The translations under genes were made by a program, and so were the position numbers. The notes beneath the pieces were generated by a model. That model made no database searches. It was not told where the DNA came from and saw only the letters and a list, made by a program, of their open reading frames with translations. Shown here one piece after another: positions 49,361-57,452 of a stretch of DNA of 64,000 nucleotides. This DNA is from DAOUBP01 sp034432655 (GTDB lineage Bacteria; Chloroflexota; Anaerolineae; CG2-30-64-16): assembly GCA_034432655.1 (NCBI GenBank), contig DAOUBP010000021.1, forward strand, positions 21,122-85,121, written 5' to 3'. The stretch's first letter is position 1. Every line of letters starts with the position of its first letter.

Positions 49361-51772
49361 ATGTCCGTTCTCTGGCACAAAGTCTGGTTCGACCTCTGGC
49401 ACAACAAAGGGCGCACGCTGTTGGCGGTGCTCAGCATTGCCGCAGGTGTTTTCACGGTGGGCGGCATCTTCGGGCTGCTTGATCAGCTCCTCAGCACCAT
49501 GGACGCGGCGCATCGCGCAGTCCAGCCCTCGCACATCAACATCATCCTGCGGGATTATGTGGATCAGAAGGCGGTGGACGCGCTCAAGGGGACGCCCGGC
49601 CTGGTAGATATCGAGCCGGTTAATCAGATCTCAGTGCGCTACAAGCTACAGCCCGGCGACGAATGGAAGATCGGCACCCTGGTCGAACGGCCGGATTACA
49701 CAAAGCAGACCTATGATCAATTGATCCTCAAGACGGGTGACTGGCCGCAGGGTGATGTGTTGGCAGTCGAACGGCTCACCAGCGAACACTGGGGGATCCC
49801 CATCGGCGCGACGGTGCTCTTCGAGATCAACGGTCAGACGCGCGCCTTCACAGTGGGCGGGCTGATCCGCCATCCTTTCGTCCAACCGCCATCCTTCGGC
49901 GGCCAAGCCCACTTTTTTACAGACGCAACCGGACTGGCCAAGTTCGGCGTGCCGGAAGGACGCTTCGGCCAACTGCTGGCGCGGGTCGAGGACTACAGCC
50001 TGGCGCACGCACAAGACCTGGCCGGCGAACTCCGTTCCCGCCTGGGCAAACAGGGCTACGGCATCGCTGTGACGCTCTATCAGGATCCCGAGCGGCATTG
50101 GGGCCGCAAATTCCTGGAGGGGATCAACCTGGTGTTGCAGTTTATGGCGCTGGCATCGCTCCTGCTGAGCGTGATCCTGGTGCTCAACACCTTCACTGCC
50201 CTCATCACCCAACAGACCGATCAGATTGGGGTGATCAAGGCGGTGGGCGGCCGCAGCGGGGTCGTGGCGCGCGTCTACCTGGCCGGTGCGTTGATCATGG
50301 GCGCGCTGGCGCTGCTCATTGCGCTGCCCACGGGCGCGGCGTTTGCTTACGGGATGGCACGCGTGTATCTGCGGCTGTTCAACATTGACTACGAGATGTT
50401 CCAAATCTCCCGGAACGCGCTCGTCCTGCAGGCGCTGTCAGCACTGCTGGCACCGATGCTGGCCGCGTTGTGGCCGGCACTCAAAGGCGCAGGCATCAGC
50501 GTGCGCCAGGCCATTGCATCCTACGGCGTAGGTGCCGATTTCGGATCGAGTTGGTTGGACCGCCTGGTCGAACGCACCGGCGCGCGCTTTCTGCCTCCCG
50601 TCTACGCCGCTGGACTGGGCAATTTGTTCCGTCGCAAAGGGCGTTTGGCACTGACGCTCCTGGTGCTGACTGTGGCCGGCACTATGTTCCTGGTGGTCAT
50701 GAGTCTCATTGCGTCCATCCAGCTGACGCTGGACAACGACATGGCCCGTCGTGGCTACGACGTCCGCATCGGTTTTACGCGTGAACAGGACGCCATGCAC
50801 GCGGCCGAAATTGCCCGGGAAAACCCTCAGGTGCTGGCAGCCGAGACCTGGTACAGCCGCAACGTTACCCTGCTGCGTGCCGGCGAACGCTTGCAAGACT
50901 CTGCCGGCCTTGGTGCGCAACTGCTGGGTGTCCCGCCTGAGACAACCATGTACCGCCCCATCATCACCGCCGGACGATGGCTGGCGCCGGACGACGGTCA
51001 GGTCGTTGTCATCAACGCTGAGACTGCGGCCAAGAACGGCATAGCAGTCGGTGACGAGATCAGCCTGGACCTGGGCGTGCTGGGCGAGGCGAAATGGCAG
51101 GTGATCGGCACATATCGCACGGTTTACGATACCGGCTTCACGGTAGAACCGGTTTACGCGCCGTTGGCTGCCATGCTGGATGTGACGGGCAAAAACAACG
51201 TCGCAACACAGGTCCTGGTGCGGGCGGGAGCTGCCACCCTGACAGATGCGCGGGCGGTGGCCGATGACCTCAAGACTCGCTATGAAGCAGCCGGCTTCAA
51301 AGTAGACTTCTACACAACTGCCGTCAAGCTGGAGGAGCGCAATTACGCCAACAACCAGTTCAACACGGTCATCGGTATGTTGCTGGGATTGGCAGCGCTG
51401 GCGGCAACGGTCGGCGGCATCGGCCTGGCCGGCACATTGGGCATCAGCGTGGTGGAACGCACGCGCGAGATCGGCGTACTGCGCGCCGTCGGGGCCCGAA
51501 ACCGCACGCTGATGGGGCTGTTCATCACCGAAGGGGTACTGCAGGGGGTCTTGAGCTGGCTAGCGGCGGTGCCGGTCTCCTTCGGCGTTGCGCAGCCATT
51601 GGCCCGGCTGTTGGGCCAGACTATGCTGGACATCAATCTGGATTTCGCTTATCATTGGCCAGCGGTGGCCATCTGGCTCGCGGCAGTAGTGGCGATCGCC
51701 GCTTGTGCTGCGATCTTCCCGGCCCGCGCGGCGGCGCGCATCAGCGTGCGCCAGGCGCTGGCTTACGCCTGA
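49361..51772 (+). CDS. ABC transporter permease, FtsX/MacB-like, two FtsX domains
   Basis: An 803-residue permease. It has an N-terminal helix (about 13-36), a MacB-PCD-like extracytoplasmic domain (about 40-245), a first FtsX domain with three helices (about 255-390), a second helix and periplasmic-type domain (about 430-660), and a second FtsX domain (about 675-800, with VERTREIGVLRAVGARNRTL). With the ATPase it would form an exporter acting on substrates at the outer membrane face. The coupling to a carotenoid oxygenase suggests an apocarotenoid or lipid as cargo (inference). Confidence 0.9.
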   Translation: MSVLWHKVWFDLWHNKGRTLLAVLSIAAGVFTVGGIFGLLDQLLSTMDAAHRAVQPSHINIILRDYVDQKAVDALKGTPGLVDIEPVNQISVRYKLQPGDEWKIGTLVERPDYTKQTYDQLILKTGDWPQGDVLAVERLTSEHWGIPIGATVLFEINGQTRAFTVGGLIRHPFVQPPSFGGQAHFFTDATGLAKFGVPEGRFGQLLARVEDYSLAHAQDLAGELRSRLGKQGYGIAVTLYQDPERHWGRKFLEGINLVLQFMALASLLLSVILVLNTFTALITQQTDQIGVIKAVGGRSGVVARVYLAGALIMGALALLIALPTGAAFAYGMARVYLRLFNIDYEMFQISRNALVLQALSALLAPMLAALWPALKGAGISVRQAIASYGVGADFGSSWLDRLVERTGARFLPPVYAAGLGNLFRRKGRLALTLLVLTVAGTMFLVVMSLIASIQLTLDNDMARRGYDVRIGFTREQDAMHAAEIARENPQVLAAETWYSRNVTLLRAGERLQDSAGLGAQLLGVPPETTMYRPIITAGRWLAPDDGQVVVINAETAAKNGIAVGDEISLDLGVLGEAKWQVIGTYRTVYDTGFTVEPVYAPLAAMLDVTGKNNVATQVLVRAGAATLTDARAVADDLKTRYEAAGFKVDFYTTAVKLEERNYANNQFNTVIGMLLGLAALAATVGGIGLAGTLGISVVERTREIGVLRAVGARNRTLMGLFITEGVLQGVLSWLAAVPVSFGVAQPLARLLGQTMLDINLDFAYHWPAVAIWLAAVVAIAACAAIFPARAAARISVRQALAYA

Positions 51773-51888
51773 GCAAGCGGACAACCGAAGTTCCAGATGC
51801 TTTGCAACGGCCGTCGTGAATTCCGGGCATCCTTCAGGTTCGCGCCTTGCGCGCGACCCTGACCGACATGCAGGAGGAAGATTTGACC

Positions 51889-52818
51889 ATGCGCATCATC
51901 ATCACCGGGGGAACCGGTTTCATCGGCCGGGCGCTGGCGGCGGACCTCGCCGGCGCCGGCTACGAAGTCATTGTGCTGAGCCGCAACCCGGCGCGGGCGA
52001 CCGGCCTGCCGGCTGGGGTGCGCGCCGAAAAATGGGACGGCCGCTCGGCTGCAGGCTGGGGCGGCCTGGCGGAGGGGGCCCTGGCCATCGTCAACCTGGC
52101 CGGCGAGAACCTGGCCGGCGGCGGGTTCCCGCCCGCGCGCTGGACGCCGGAGCGCAAGGCGCTGATCCGGCAGAGCCGCCTGGACGCGGGCGCGGCGGTG
52201 ACCGAAGCCGTGACCGCCGCACGGGCCAAGCCGCGCGCCGTCATCCAGGCGTCGGGCATCGGCCATTACGGCTTTCGGGCCGACAAAGTGCTGACCGAGG
52301 CGGATGGCCCGGGGGACGACTTCCTGGCCCGCCTGACCGTCGAGTGGGAGGCATCCACTGCGGCCGTCGCCGCGCAGGGGGTGCGCCACGTCATCATCCG
52401 CACCGGCGTCGTGCTGAGCCCGAAGGAGGGCGCGCTGAAGCAACTGTTGCTGCCTTTCAAGCTCTTCGTCGGCGGTCCCATGGGGAGCGGCCGCCAGGGC
52501 TTTTCGTGGATCCACCCGGCCGACGAGGTCGCGGCCATCCGCTTCCTGATCGAAAACGAGCGCGCGCAAGGGCCGTTCAACCTGTGCGCGCCGCAGCCGC
52601 TGACCAACGCCGAATTCGCGCGCGTGTTAGGCAAAGTGCTGGGCCGGCCCGCGTGGCTGCCCGTTCCCGGCTTTGCGCTCAAGCTGGCCCTGGGCGAGGT
52701 GGCCACCATGGTGCTGGAAGGCCAGAAGGCCCTGCCGAAGCGGCTGCTCGACCTGGGCTTCCGCTTCCGCTTTCCCGATGCAGAGTCGGCGCTGCGGGAT
52801 CTGTTGGGGACGAAGTGA
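51889..52818 (+). CDS. TIGR01777-family NAD-dependent epimerase/oxidoreductase
   Basis: A 309-residue extended SDR: MRIIITGGTGFIGRALAADL cofactor motif, IVNLAGENLAGG, ASGIGHYG, GVVLSPKEGALKQLLLPFKL and the C-terminal DUF1731 segment (FRFPDAESALRDLL). Reaction unknown; homologues are common next to lipid and pigment genes. AGGAGG lies 11 bases upstream of the ATG at 51889; the longer open frame from 51847 is less likely. Confidence 0.88.
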   Translation: MRIIITGGTGFIGRALAADLAGAGYEVIVLSRNPARATGLPAGVRAEKWDGRSAAGWGGLAEGALAIVNLAGENLAGGGFPPARWTPERKALIRQSRLDAGAAVTEAVTAARAKPRAVIQASGIGHYGFRADKVLTEADGPGDDFLARLTVEWEASTAAVAAQGVRHVIIRTGVVLSPKEGALKQLLLPFKLFVGGPMGSGRQGFSWIHPADEVAAIRFLIENERAQGPFNLCAPQPLTNAEFARVLGKVLGRPAWLPVPGFALKLALGEVATMVLEGQKALPKRLLDLGFRFRFPDAESALRDLLGTK

Positions 52819-52824
52819 CAATTC

Positions 52825-52917
52825 CGGAATCGAGGCTTTAGCCGGTCTGTTGGTCAATGGAAGAAACCGGCTGATCCTGTAACGAGGCTTCGCACAGCCG
52901 CGAGTCCGGTCGTCCGA
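52825..52917. repeat. About 95-bp dispersed repeat, copy 2 (inverted relative to 34390)
   Basis: Contains ATCGAGGCTTTAGCCGGTC, GAAACCGGCTGATCCTG and GAGGCTTCGCACAGCC, the reverse complement of the 34390 element, and fills the spacer before the SRPBCC gene. Confidence 0.8.
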
Positions 52918-52937
52918 TGATAGGTTGAAGGATCACC

Positions 52938-53384
52938 ATGAAATTCAAACATACCTTTCGCGTTCACGCTCCCCAGGCCGCGGTGGCCGAGTTCCACAGC
53001 CGGTCGGCCAGCATGGGGGCCATCACCCCGCCGCCCATGATCGTGCGGGTGCACGCTGCGCCGGAGCGGCTGTCGAGCGGCGACATGATGGACTTCACCC
53101 TGTGGGCCGGGCCGATCCCGCTGCGCTGGGCTGCCCGCATCGAGGACGTCTCGCCGGAAGGCTTCGTGGATCGCCAGGTGCAAGGGCCGTTTGCATCGTG
53201 GGCCCATCGCCATCGCTTCATGCGCGTGGACGACCGGACGACTGACGTGGTGGATGAGGTGGAGGCTGAACTGAAACGCCACCCGTTTTGGGGCCTGGTC
53301 GGCGCGCTGATGTGGCTGGGGATGCCGGTGTTGTTCGCGTACCGCGGGTGGAAGACGAAGCGGATGTTGGAAGCTGGACGGTAG
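52938..53384 (+). CDS. SRPBCC (START-like) ligand-binding protein
   Basis: A 148-residue helix-grip protein: MKFKHTFRVHAPQAAVAEFH opening strand, RVDDRTTDVVDEVEAEL, and a hydrophobic C-terminal helix (WGLVGALMWLGMPVLFAY). Such proteins bind hydrophobic ligands. Its stop codon is immediately followed by the ATG of the CrtD-like gene, so a carrier or chaperone role for carotenoid or lipid is possible. Confidence 0.78.
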   Translation: MKFKHTFRVHAPQAAVAEFHSRSASMGAITPPPMIVRVHAAPERLSSGDMMDFTLWAGPIPLRWAARIEDVSPEGFVDRQVQGPFASWAHRHRFMRVDDRTTDVVDEVEAELKRHPFWGLVGALMWLGMPVLFAYRGWKTKRMLEAGR

Positions 53385-54869
53385 ATGACACATCGTATCA
53401 TCGTCATCGGCGCCGGCATCGGCGGGCTGACGACCGCGGCGCTGCTGGCAAAAGCGGGGCTGGACGTGACTCTGCTGGAGGCGCACGTCTACCCCGGCGG
53501 GTGCGCGGGGACTTTCTACCATCAGGGTTACCGCTTCGACGCGGGCGCAACACTGGCGGCCGGGTTCGGCGCCGGCGGCGGCATGACGCGGCTGGCCGAA
53601 GCGCTGGGCATCACCTGGCCGGTGGCGCCGGCCCAGATCGCCATGCAGGTGCACCTGCCCGACGGCTGCCAGGTCACCCGTTGGGTTGACCCTGAGGGCT
53701 GGCAGGCGGAGCGGATGGCCGCGTTTGGCCCGCAGGGGGAACCGTTCTGGCACTGGCAGGAGGCCACCGCCGACCGCATGTGGGCGGTGGCGCTGCAGGG
53801 CGTGCCCTGGCCGCCGCAAGGCCTGGCCGACATTGCCCGCCTGGCCGGCGTCGGGTTGGGGCTGGTTGTTGAGGCCCCCTTGGGCTTGCCCGGCCTGGCA
53901 GCGGACGGCCTGCGACCGGTGGCCGCGCGGCTGAACGGCGCATCTCCCCGGCTGCGGCAGTACGTGGACGGCCAACTGCTCATCGCGGCGCAGGTGACCT
54001 CAGGGCGCGCCAACGCGCTTTACGCCGCGGCCGCGCTAGATATGCCCCGCCGCGGGGTTGCCCATGTGCACGGGGGCATCGGCCGGCTGGCCGAGACGCT
54101 GGCCGACGCGGTGCGGCGGCAGGGCGGCCAGGTGCGCTACCGGCAGCGCGTCATCAAGGTGACCCGACAGCCCGGCGGCGTTTATCGCGCCGAGACCAAC
54201 AAGAACGCTGTCTTCGAGGCCGACACGGTAATCTTCAACCTGCCGCCGCACGACGCTGCGGCCTTGATGGACGGCGCGGCGCCCTCCAGGTTGCGTGAAG
54301 CCCGGCTGCCGGCCGACGGCTGGGGCGCATTCATGGTCTATGTAGGCCTGGACGGCGCCGGCCTGCCCCACGACCTCCCCCTGCACCACCAGGTGCTCGT
54401 GCGCGAGCCGCTGGGCGAAGGCAACAGCGTCTTCCTGTCGCTGAGCCTGCCCGATGACCCCGAACGAGCTCCTTTGGGACAGCGGGCCCTGACCATCAGC
54501 ACTCACACTGCCTTGCAACCGTGGTGGGACCTGTTCGAGCGCGACCGGGATGCATACGAAGCGCGCAAGATCGAGTATACTGAACGCGTCCTGGCCGCGG
54601 CCGAGATCGCGCTGCCCGGCCTGCGCCGCGCGGCGAAGCTGATCCTGCCCGGCACGCCGGTCAGCTTCCAGCGCTTCACCCAGCGCAGCCACGGCTGGGT
54701 GGGCGGCTTCCCGCAGACCAGCCTGTTCCGGGCCTGGGGCCCGCGGCTGGGGCAGGGTTTGTGGCTGGTGGGCGACAGCATCTTCCCCGGCCAGTCGGTC
54801 CTGGCGACCGCGCTCGGCGGGATGCGGGTGGCAGGCGCGATCGCGCAGGGGCTGGCGCGGCGGGCGTAG
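53385..54869 (+). CDS. CrtD-like FAD-dependent carotenoid desaturase
   Basis: A 494-residue FAD amine-oxidase protein with IIVIGAGIGGLTTAALLA at the N terminus and WVGGFPQTSLFRAWGPRL followed by WLVGDSIFPGQSVLATALGG at the C terminus. The latter resembles cyanobacterial C-3',4' desaturase CrtD and prolycopene isomerase CrtISO rather than bacterial CrtI. With cruF and the glycosyltransferase this completes the set expected for a myxol-type end group. The assignment to CrtD over CrtISO is by ending and context only. Confidence 0.78.
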   Translation: MTHRIIVIGAGIGGLTTAALLAKAGLDVTLLEAHVYPGGCAGTFYHQGYRFDAGATLAAGFGAGGGMTRLAEALGITWPVAPAQIAMQVHLPDGCQVTRWVDPEGWQAERMAAFGPQGEPFWHWQEATADRMWAVALQGVPWPPQGLADIARLAGVGLGLVVEAPLGLPGLAADGLRPVAARLNGASPRLRQYVDGQLLIAAQVTSGRANALYAAAALDMPRRGVAHVHGGIGRLAETLADAVRRQGGQVRYRQRVIKVTRQPGGVYRAETNKNAVFEADTVIFNLPPHDAAALMDGAAPSRLREARLPADGWGAFMVYVGLDGAGLPHDLPLHHQVLVREPLGEGNSVFLSLSLPDDPERAPLGQRALTISTHTALQPWWDLFERDRDAYEARKIEYTERVLAAAEIALPGLRRAAKLILPGTPVSFQRFTQRSHGWVGGFPQTSLFRAWGPRLGQGLWLVGDSIFPGQSVLATALGGMRVAGAIAQGLARRA

Positions 54870-54883
54870 GGCGGCTTACTGCG

Positions 54884-55029
54884 TACTGCATACTGCGTAC
54901 TACATAACTGCGTACTGCATACTCCGTACTACATAACTGCGTACTGCATACTGCATTTCGTATGGCGGTCGGTTGTACGCAGTACGCAATACGCAGTACG
55001 GAATACGCAATACGCAATACGCAATACTT
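54884..55029. repeat. GTACTGC/GTACGCA long hairpin repeat
   Basis: The left half (54884-54957) consists of TACTGCGTACTGCATAC units. The right half (54974-55026) consists of GTACGCAGTACGCAATACGC units, its complement, so the spacer could fold into a stem of some 50 bp with mismatches. It ends just before the ldh ribosome-binding site. Confidence 0.9.
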
Positions 55030-55044
55030 CACGGAGGTGTCAGC

Positions 55045-55986
55045 ATGAAAGTCGGCATCGTCGGCAGCGGGCAGGTGGGGGCCACCGCGGCATATGCCAT
55101 GGTGATGAGCGGCGTGGGCCGCGAGATCGTGATGGTGGACGTCAGCCGGGAGCGGGCGCAGGCCCAGGCGGACGACATTTCGCACGCGGTGCCGTTTTCC
55201 AACCCGCTGGACATCCATGCGGGGGACTACGCCGACCTGGCGGGCAGCCGCGCGGTGGTGATCGCGGCCGGGGTGGGCCGCCAGCCGGGCGAGACGCGCG
55301 TGCAGCTGCTGCAGCGTAACGCGGCCATCTTCCAACAGGTGGTGCCGCAAGTGTTGGCACACGCGGCCGACGCGGTGCTGGTGATCGCCACCAACCCGGT
55401 GGACATCATGACACACATGACGGCTCGTTTCGCGGCCGAACAGGGCGTGCCGTCGAGCCGGATCATCGGCTCAGGCACCACGCTGGACACGGCCCGCTTT
55501 CGAGCACTGCTGGCCGACCACCTGGGAGTAGACCCCCATCACGTCCACGGCTATGTAGTGGGTGAACACGGCGATTCGCAGGTGCTCACCTGGTCGCTGG
55601 TGACGGTGGGCGGGGTGCACGTCAGCGAGTTCTGCGCGCTGCGCGGCATCGCCCTGGATGAGGCGATCAAGGCCGATATTGACCAGCGGGTGCGTTTCGC
55701 CGGCCGGGCCATCATCGCCGGCAAGGGCGCCACCTTCTACGGCATCGGCGCGGCGCTGGCGCGCATCGTGGAGGTGATCCTGCACAACCAGCGCTCGATC
55801 ATGACCGTGTGCACCCCGCTGCCGGAAGTGGCCGGCGTCGCCGACGTCACCGTGTCGCTGCCACACCTGGTCGGCGGGGACGGCATCCTGGCCAGCCTGC
55901 CCATCGCCCTGGACGAAGCGGAGACCGCAGCGCTGCAGGCCAGCGCCCGCGGGGTGCGCGAGGTGATCGAGAGTGTAGGGATTTGA
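55045..55986 (+). CDS. ldh: L-lactate dehydrogenase-type enzyme
   Basis: A 313-residue LDH/MDH-family enzyme: KVGIVGSGQVGATAAYAM cofactor motif, AAGVGRQPGETR, NPVDIMTHM, GSGTTLDTARFR and the catalytic histidine in VVGEHGDSQ. In the specificity loop the segment GRQPGETR carries the glutamine usual in lactate dehydrogenases, not the arginine of malate dehydrogenases. GGAGGTG precedes the ATG at 55045; the open frame upstream reads through repeat DNA. Confidence 0.9.
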   Translation: MKVGIVGSGQVGATAAYAMVMSGVGREIVMVDVSRERAQAQADDISHAVPFSNPLDIHAGDYADLAGSRAVVIAAGVGRQPGETRVQLLQRNAAIFQQVVPQVLAHAADAVLVIATNPVDIMTHMTARFAAEQGVPSSRIIGSGTTLDTARFRALLADHLGVDPHHVHGYVVGEHGDSQVLTWSLVTVGGVHVSEFCALRGIALDEAIKADIDQRVRFAGRAIIAGKGATFYGIGAALARIVEVILHNQRSIMTVCTPLPEVAGVADVTVSLPHLVGGDGILASLPIALDEAETAALQASARGVREVIESVGI

Positions 55987-56005
55987 GGTCGCGGAGCGAA
56001 TCAGT

Positions 56006-56120
56006 GAAGGACGAAGGACGAAGGACGAAGGACGAGGGACGAAGGACGAAGGACGAGGGACGAAGGACAAAGGACGAAGGACGAAGGACGAAGGACGAAT
56101 GACGAAGGACGAGGGACGAA
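56006..56120. repeat. GGACGAA tandem heptamer repeat
   Basis: About fifteen units of GGACGAA (some GGACGAG or TGACGAA) in direct tandem occupy the spacer between ldh and the aldo/keto reductase gene. Confidence 0.92.
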
Positions 56121-56155
56121 TTAACGAAGACGCATCACGCATCACGGAGCAATGC

Positions 56156-57106
56156 ATGACCACCACATCAACCGACGAGACCACCCCCCTCGGCCGGACC
56201 GGCCTGCGCGTGACCCCACTCGGCCTCGGCACGTGGCAGTGGGGCGACAGCATGTTTTGGGGGTACGGCAAAGGGTACGCCGAAAGCGAGATCAAGGCTG
56301 CGTTCGACGCCAGCCTGGCGGCCGGTATCACTTTCTTCGACACGGCTGAAGTCTATGGACGGGGCCGCTCGGAACAGTTCCTGGGCCGCTTCATCGCCGG
56401 CCGCCGCGAAGGGCTGGTCATCGCCACCAAGTTCATGCCGCTGCCGTGGCGGCTGGGCAAAGGGCAGCTGATCGCTGCGCTGCGCAAGAGCCTGGAACGC
56501 CTGGGACTGGCGCAGGTGGACCTCTATCAGGTGCACTGGCCCTTCCCCCCGCGGCCGGTCGAGTTCTGGGCTGATGCGCTGGCCGATGCCGTGGCGGCCG
56601 GGCTGGCGCGTGCCGTCGGGGTGAGCAACTACAACGCCGACCAGATGCGCCGCGCCCACGAAGTGCTGGCCAAACGCGGGGTGCCCCTGGCGTCGAACCA
56701 GGTGGAGTACAGCCTGCTGCACCGCGCGCCGGAGCGGAACGGCGTGCTGGACGCGTGCCGCGAGCTGGGCGTGACCTTGATCGCTTACAGCCCGCTGGCC
56801 CAGGGGATGCTCACCGGCAAGTACGGGCCGGACAACCCGCCGCCCGGCTTGCGCGGCCGGCGCTTCCGGCGGGAATACCTGGCGCGTATCCAGCCGTTGA
56901 TCGGTCTGCTGCGCGAGATCGGCCAGGCCCACGGCGGCAAAAGCCCCAACCAGGTCGCGCTGAACTGGCTCATCAGCCAGGGCGCGGTGCCGATCCCCGG
57001 GGCCAAGAACGCGCGCCAGGCCGAGCAGAATGCGGGGGCGTTGGGCTGGCGCTTAACGGCCGACGAGGTAGCCGCGTTGGCTGAGGCCAGCGCAGCCCTG
57101 GGGTGA
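56156..57106 (+). CDS. Aldo/keto reductase
   Basis: A 316-residue AKR barrel enzyme using NAD(P)H. The catalytic tetrad is present: Asp in FFDTAEVYGRGRSE together with its Tyr, Lys in VIATKF and His in YQVHWP. GVSNYNADQM and VPIPGAKNARQAEQN are typical of the family. The ATG at 56156 follows ACGGAG; the in-frame upstream sequence is repeat DNA. Substrate unknown. Confidence 0.88.
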   Translation: MTTTSTDETTPLGRTGLRVTPLGLGTWQWGDSMFWGYGKGYAESEIKAAFDASLAAGITFFDTAEVYGRGRSEQFLGRFIAGRREGLVIATKFMPLPWRLGKGQLIAALRKSLERLGLAQVDLYQVHWPFPPRPVEFWADALADAVAAGLARAVGVSNYNADQMRRAHEVLAKRGVPLASNQVEYSLLHRAPERNGVLDACRELGVTLIAYSPLAQGMLTGKYGPDNPPPGLRGRRFRREYLARIQPLIGLLREIGQAHGGKSPNQVALNWLISQGAVPIPGAKNARQAEQNAGALGWRLTADEVAALAEASAALG

Positions 57107-57373
57107 CCCAATGCTCCCTGCCGGTCCAGGGCCGGCGCCCTCCTCTGCTTCCCGCCCGTTGATCCGCCCTGGCTCCGCCAGCCGGGCCAGGGCAATCGGC
57201 GGGCACGCGGTCTGCCGCTGCCATCATGACGGCGGCGGCAGGCCGCGCGTGAGCGGTCATCTTATCCCGCTATAACATGCGCGCCGGACGCGTCGATGTC
57301 AGCTCGCGTACCAGACCCTGCGTTACGCGAGCTGAAACGGCGTCTCGATGCCGTAATTCACAGCCAACAAGTG
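57107..57373. other. Structured non-coding spacer
   Basis: No gene is seen. GCCCTGGC at 57166 pairs with 57186-57193. CAGCTCGCGTA at 57300-57310 pairs perfectly with 57324-57334 around 13 bases. The first hairpin could terminate the aldo/keto reductase transcript; the second lies 60 bp before the CarH-like promoter and could be an operator. Confidence 0.5.
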
Positions 57374-57423
57374 AAACAAACTATCTGCATATATTTGACA
57401 AACTATCAACATTGCACTATACT
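57374..57423 (+). promoter_or_regulatory. CarH-type promoter/operator of membrane protein-SDR-crtYcd operon
   Basis: TTGACA at 57395-57400 and TATACT at 57418-57423 are 17 bp apart. Four 11-mers begin at 57374, 57385, 57396 and 57407 with cores ACA, GCA, ACA and ACA; ACAAACTAT occurs twice exactly 22 bp apart. The -35 lies inside the array as at 44177. Confidence 0.75.
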
Positions 57424-57452
57424 CTCGTCCAGTTAACGCAACGGAGGAACTC

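Noticed and set aside
53385..54869. CrtI-type phytoene desaturase
   Set aside because: The C-terminal signature is of the CrtD/CrtISO type (GGFPQTS, VGDSIFPGQ) rather than that of CrtI.
57107..57373. Riboswitch or ncRNA in the 57.1-57.4 kb gap
   Set aside because: Hairpins are present, but no known riboswitch consensus such as a B12 box is recognisable.
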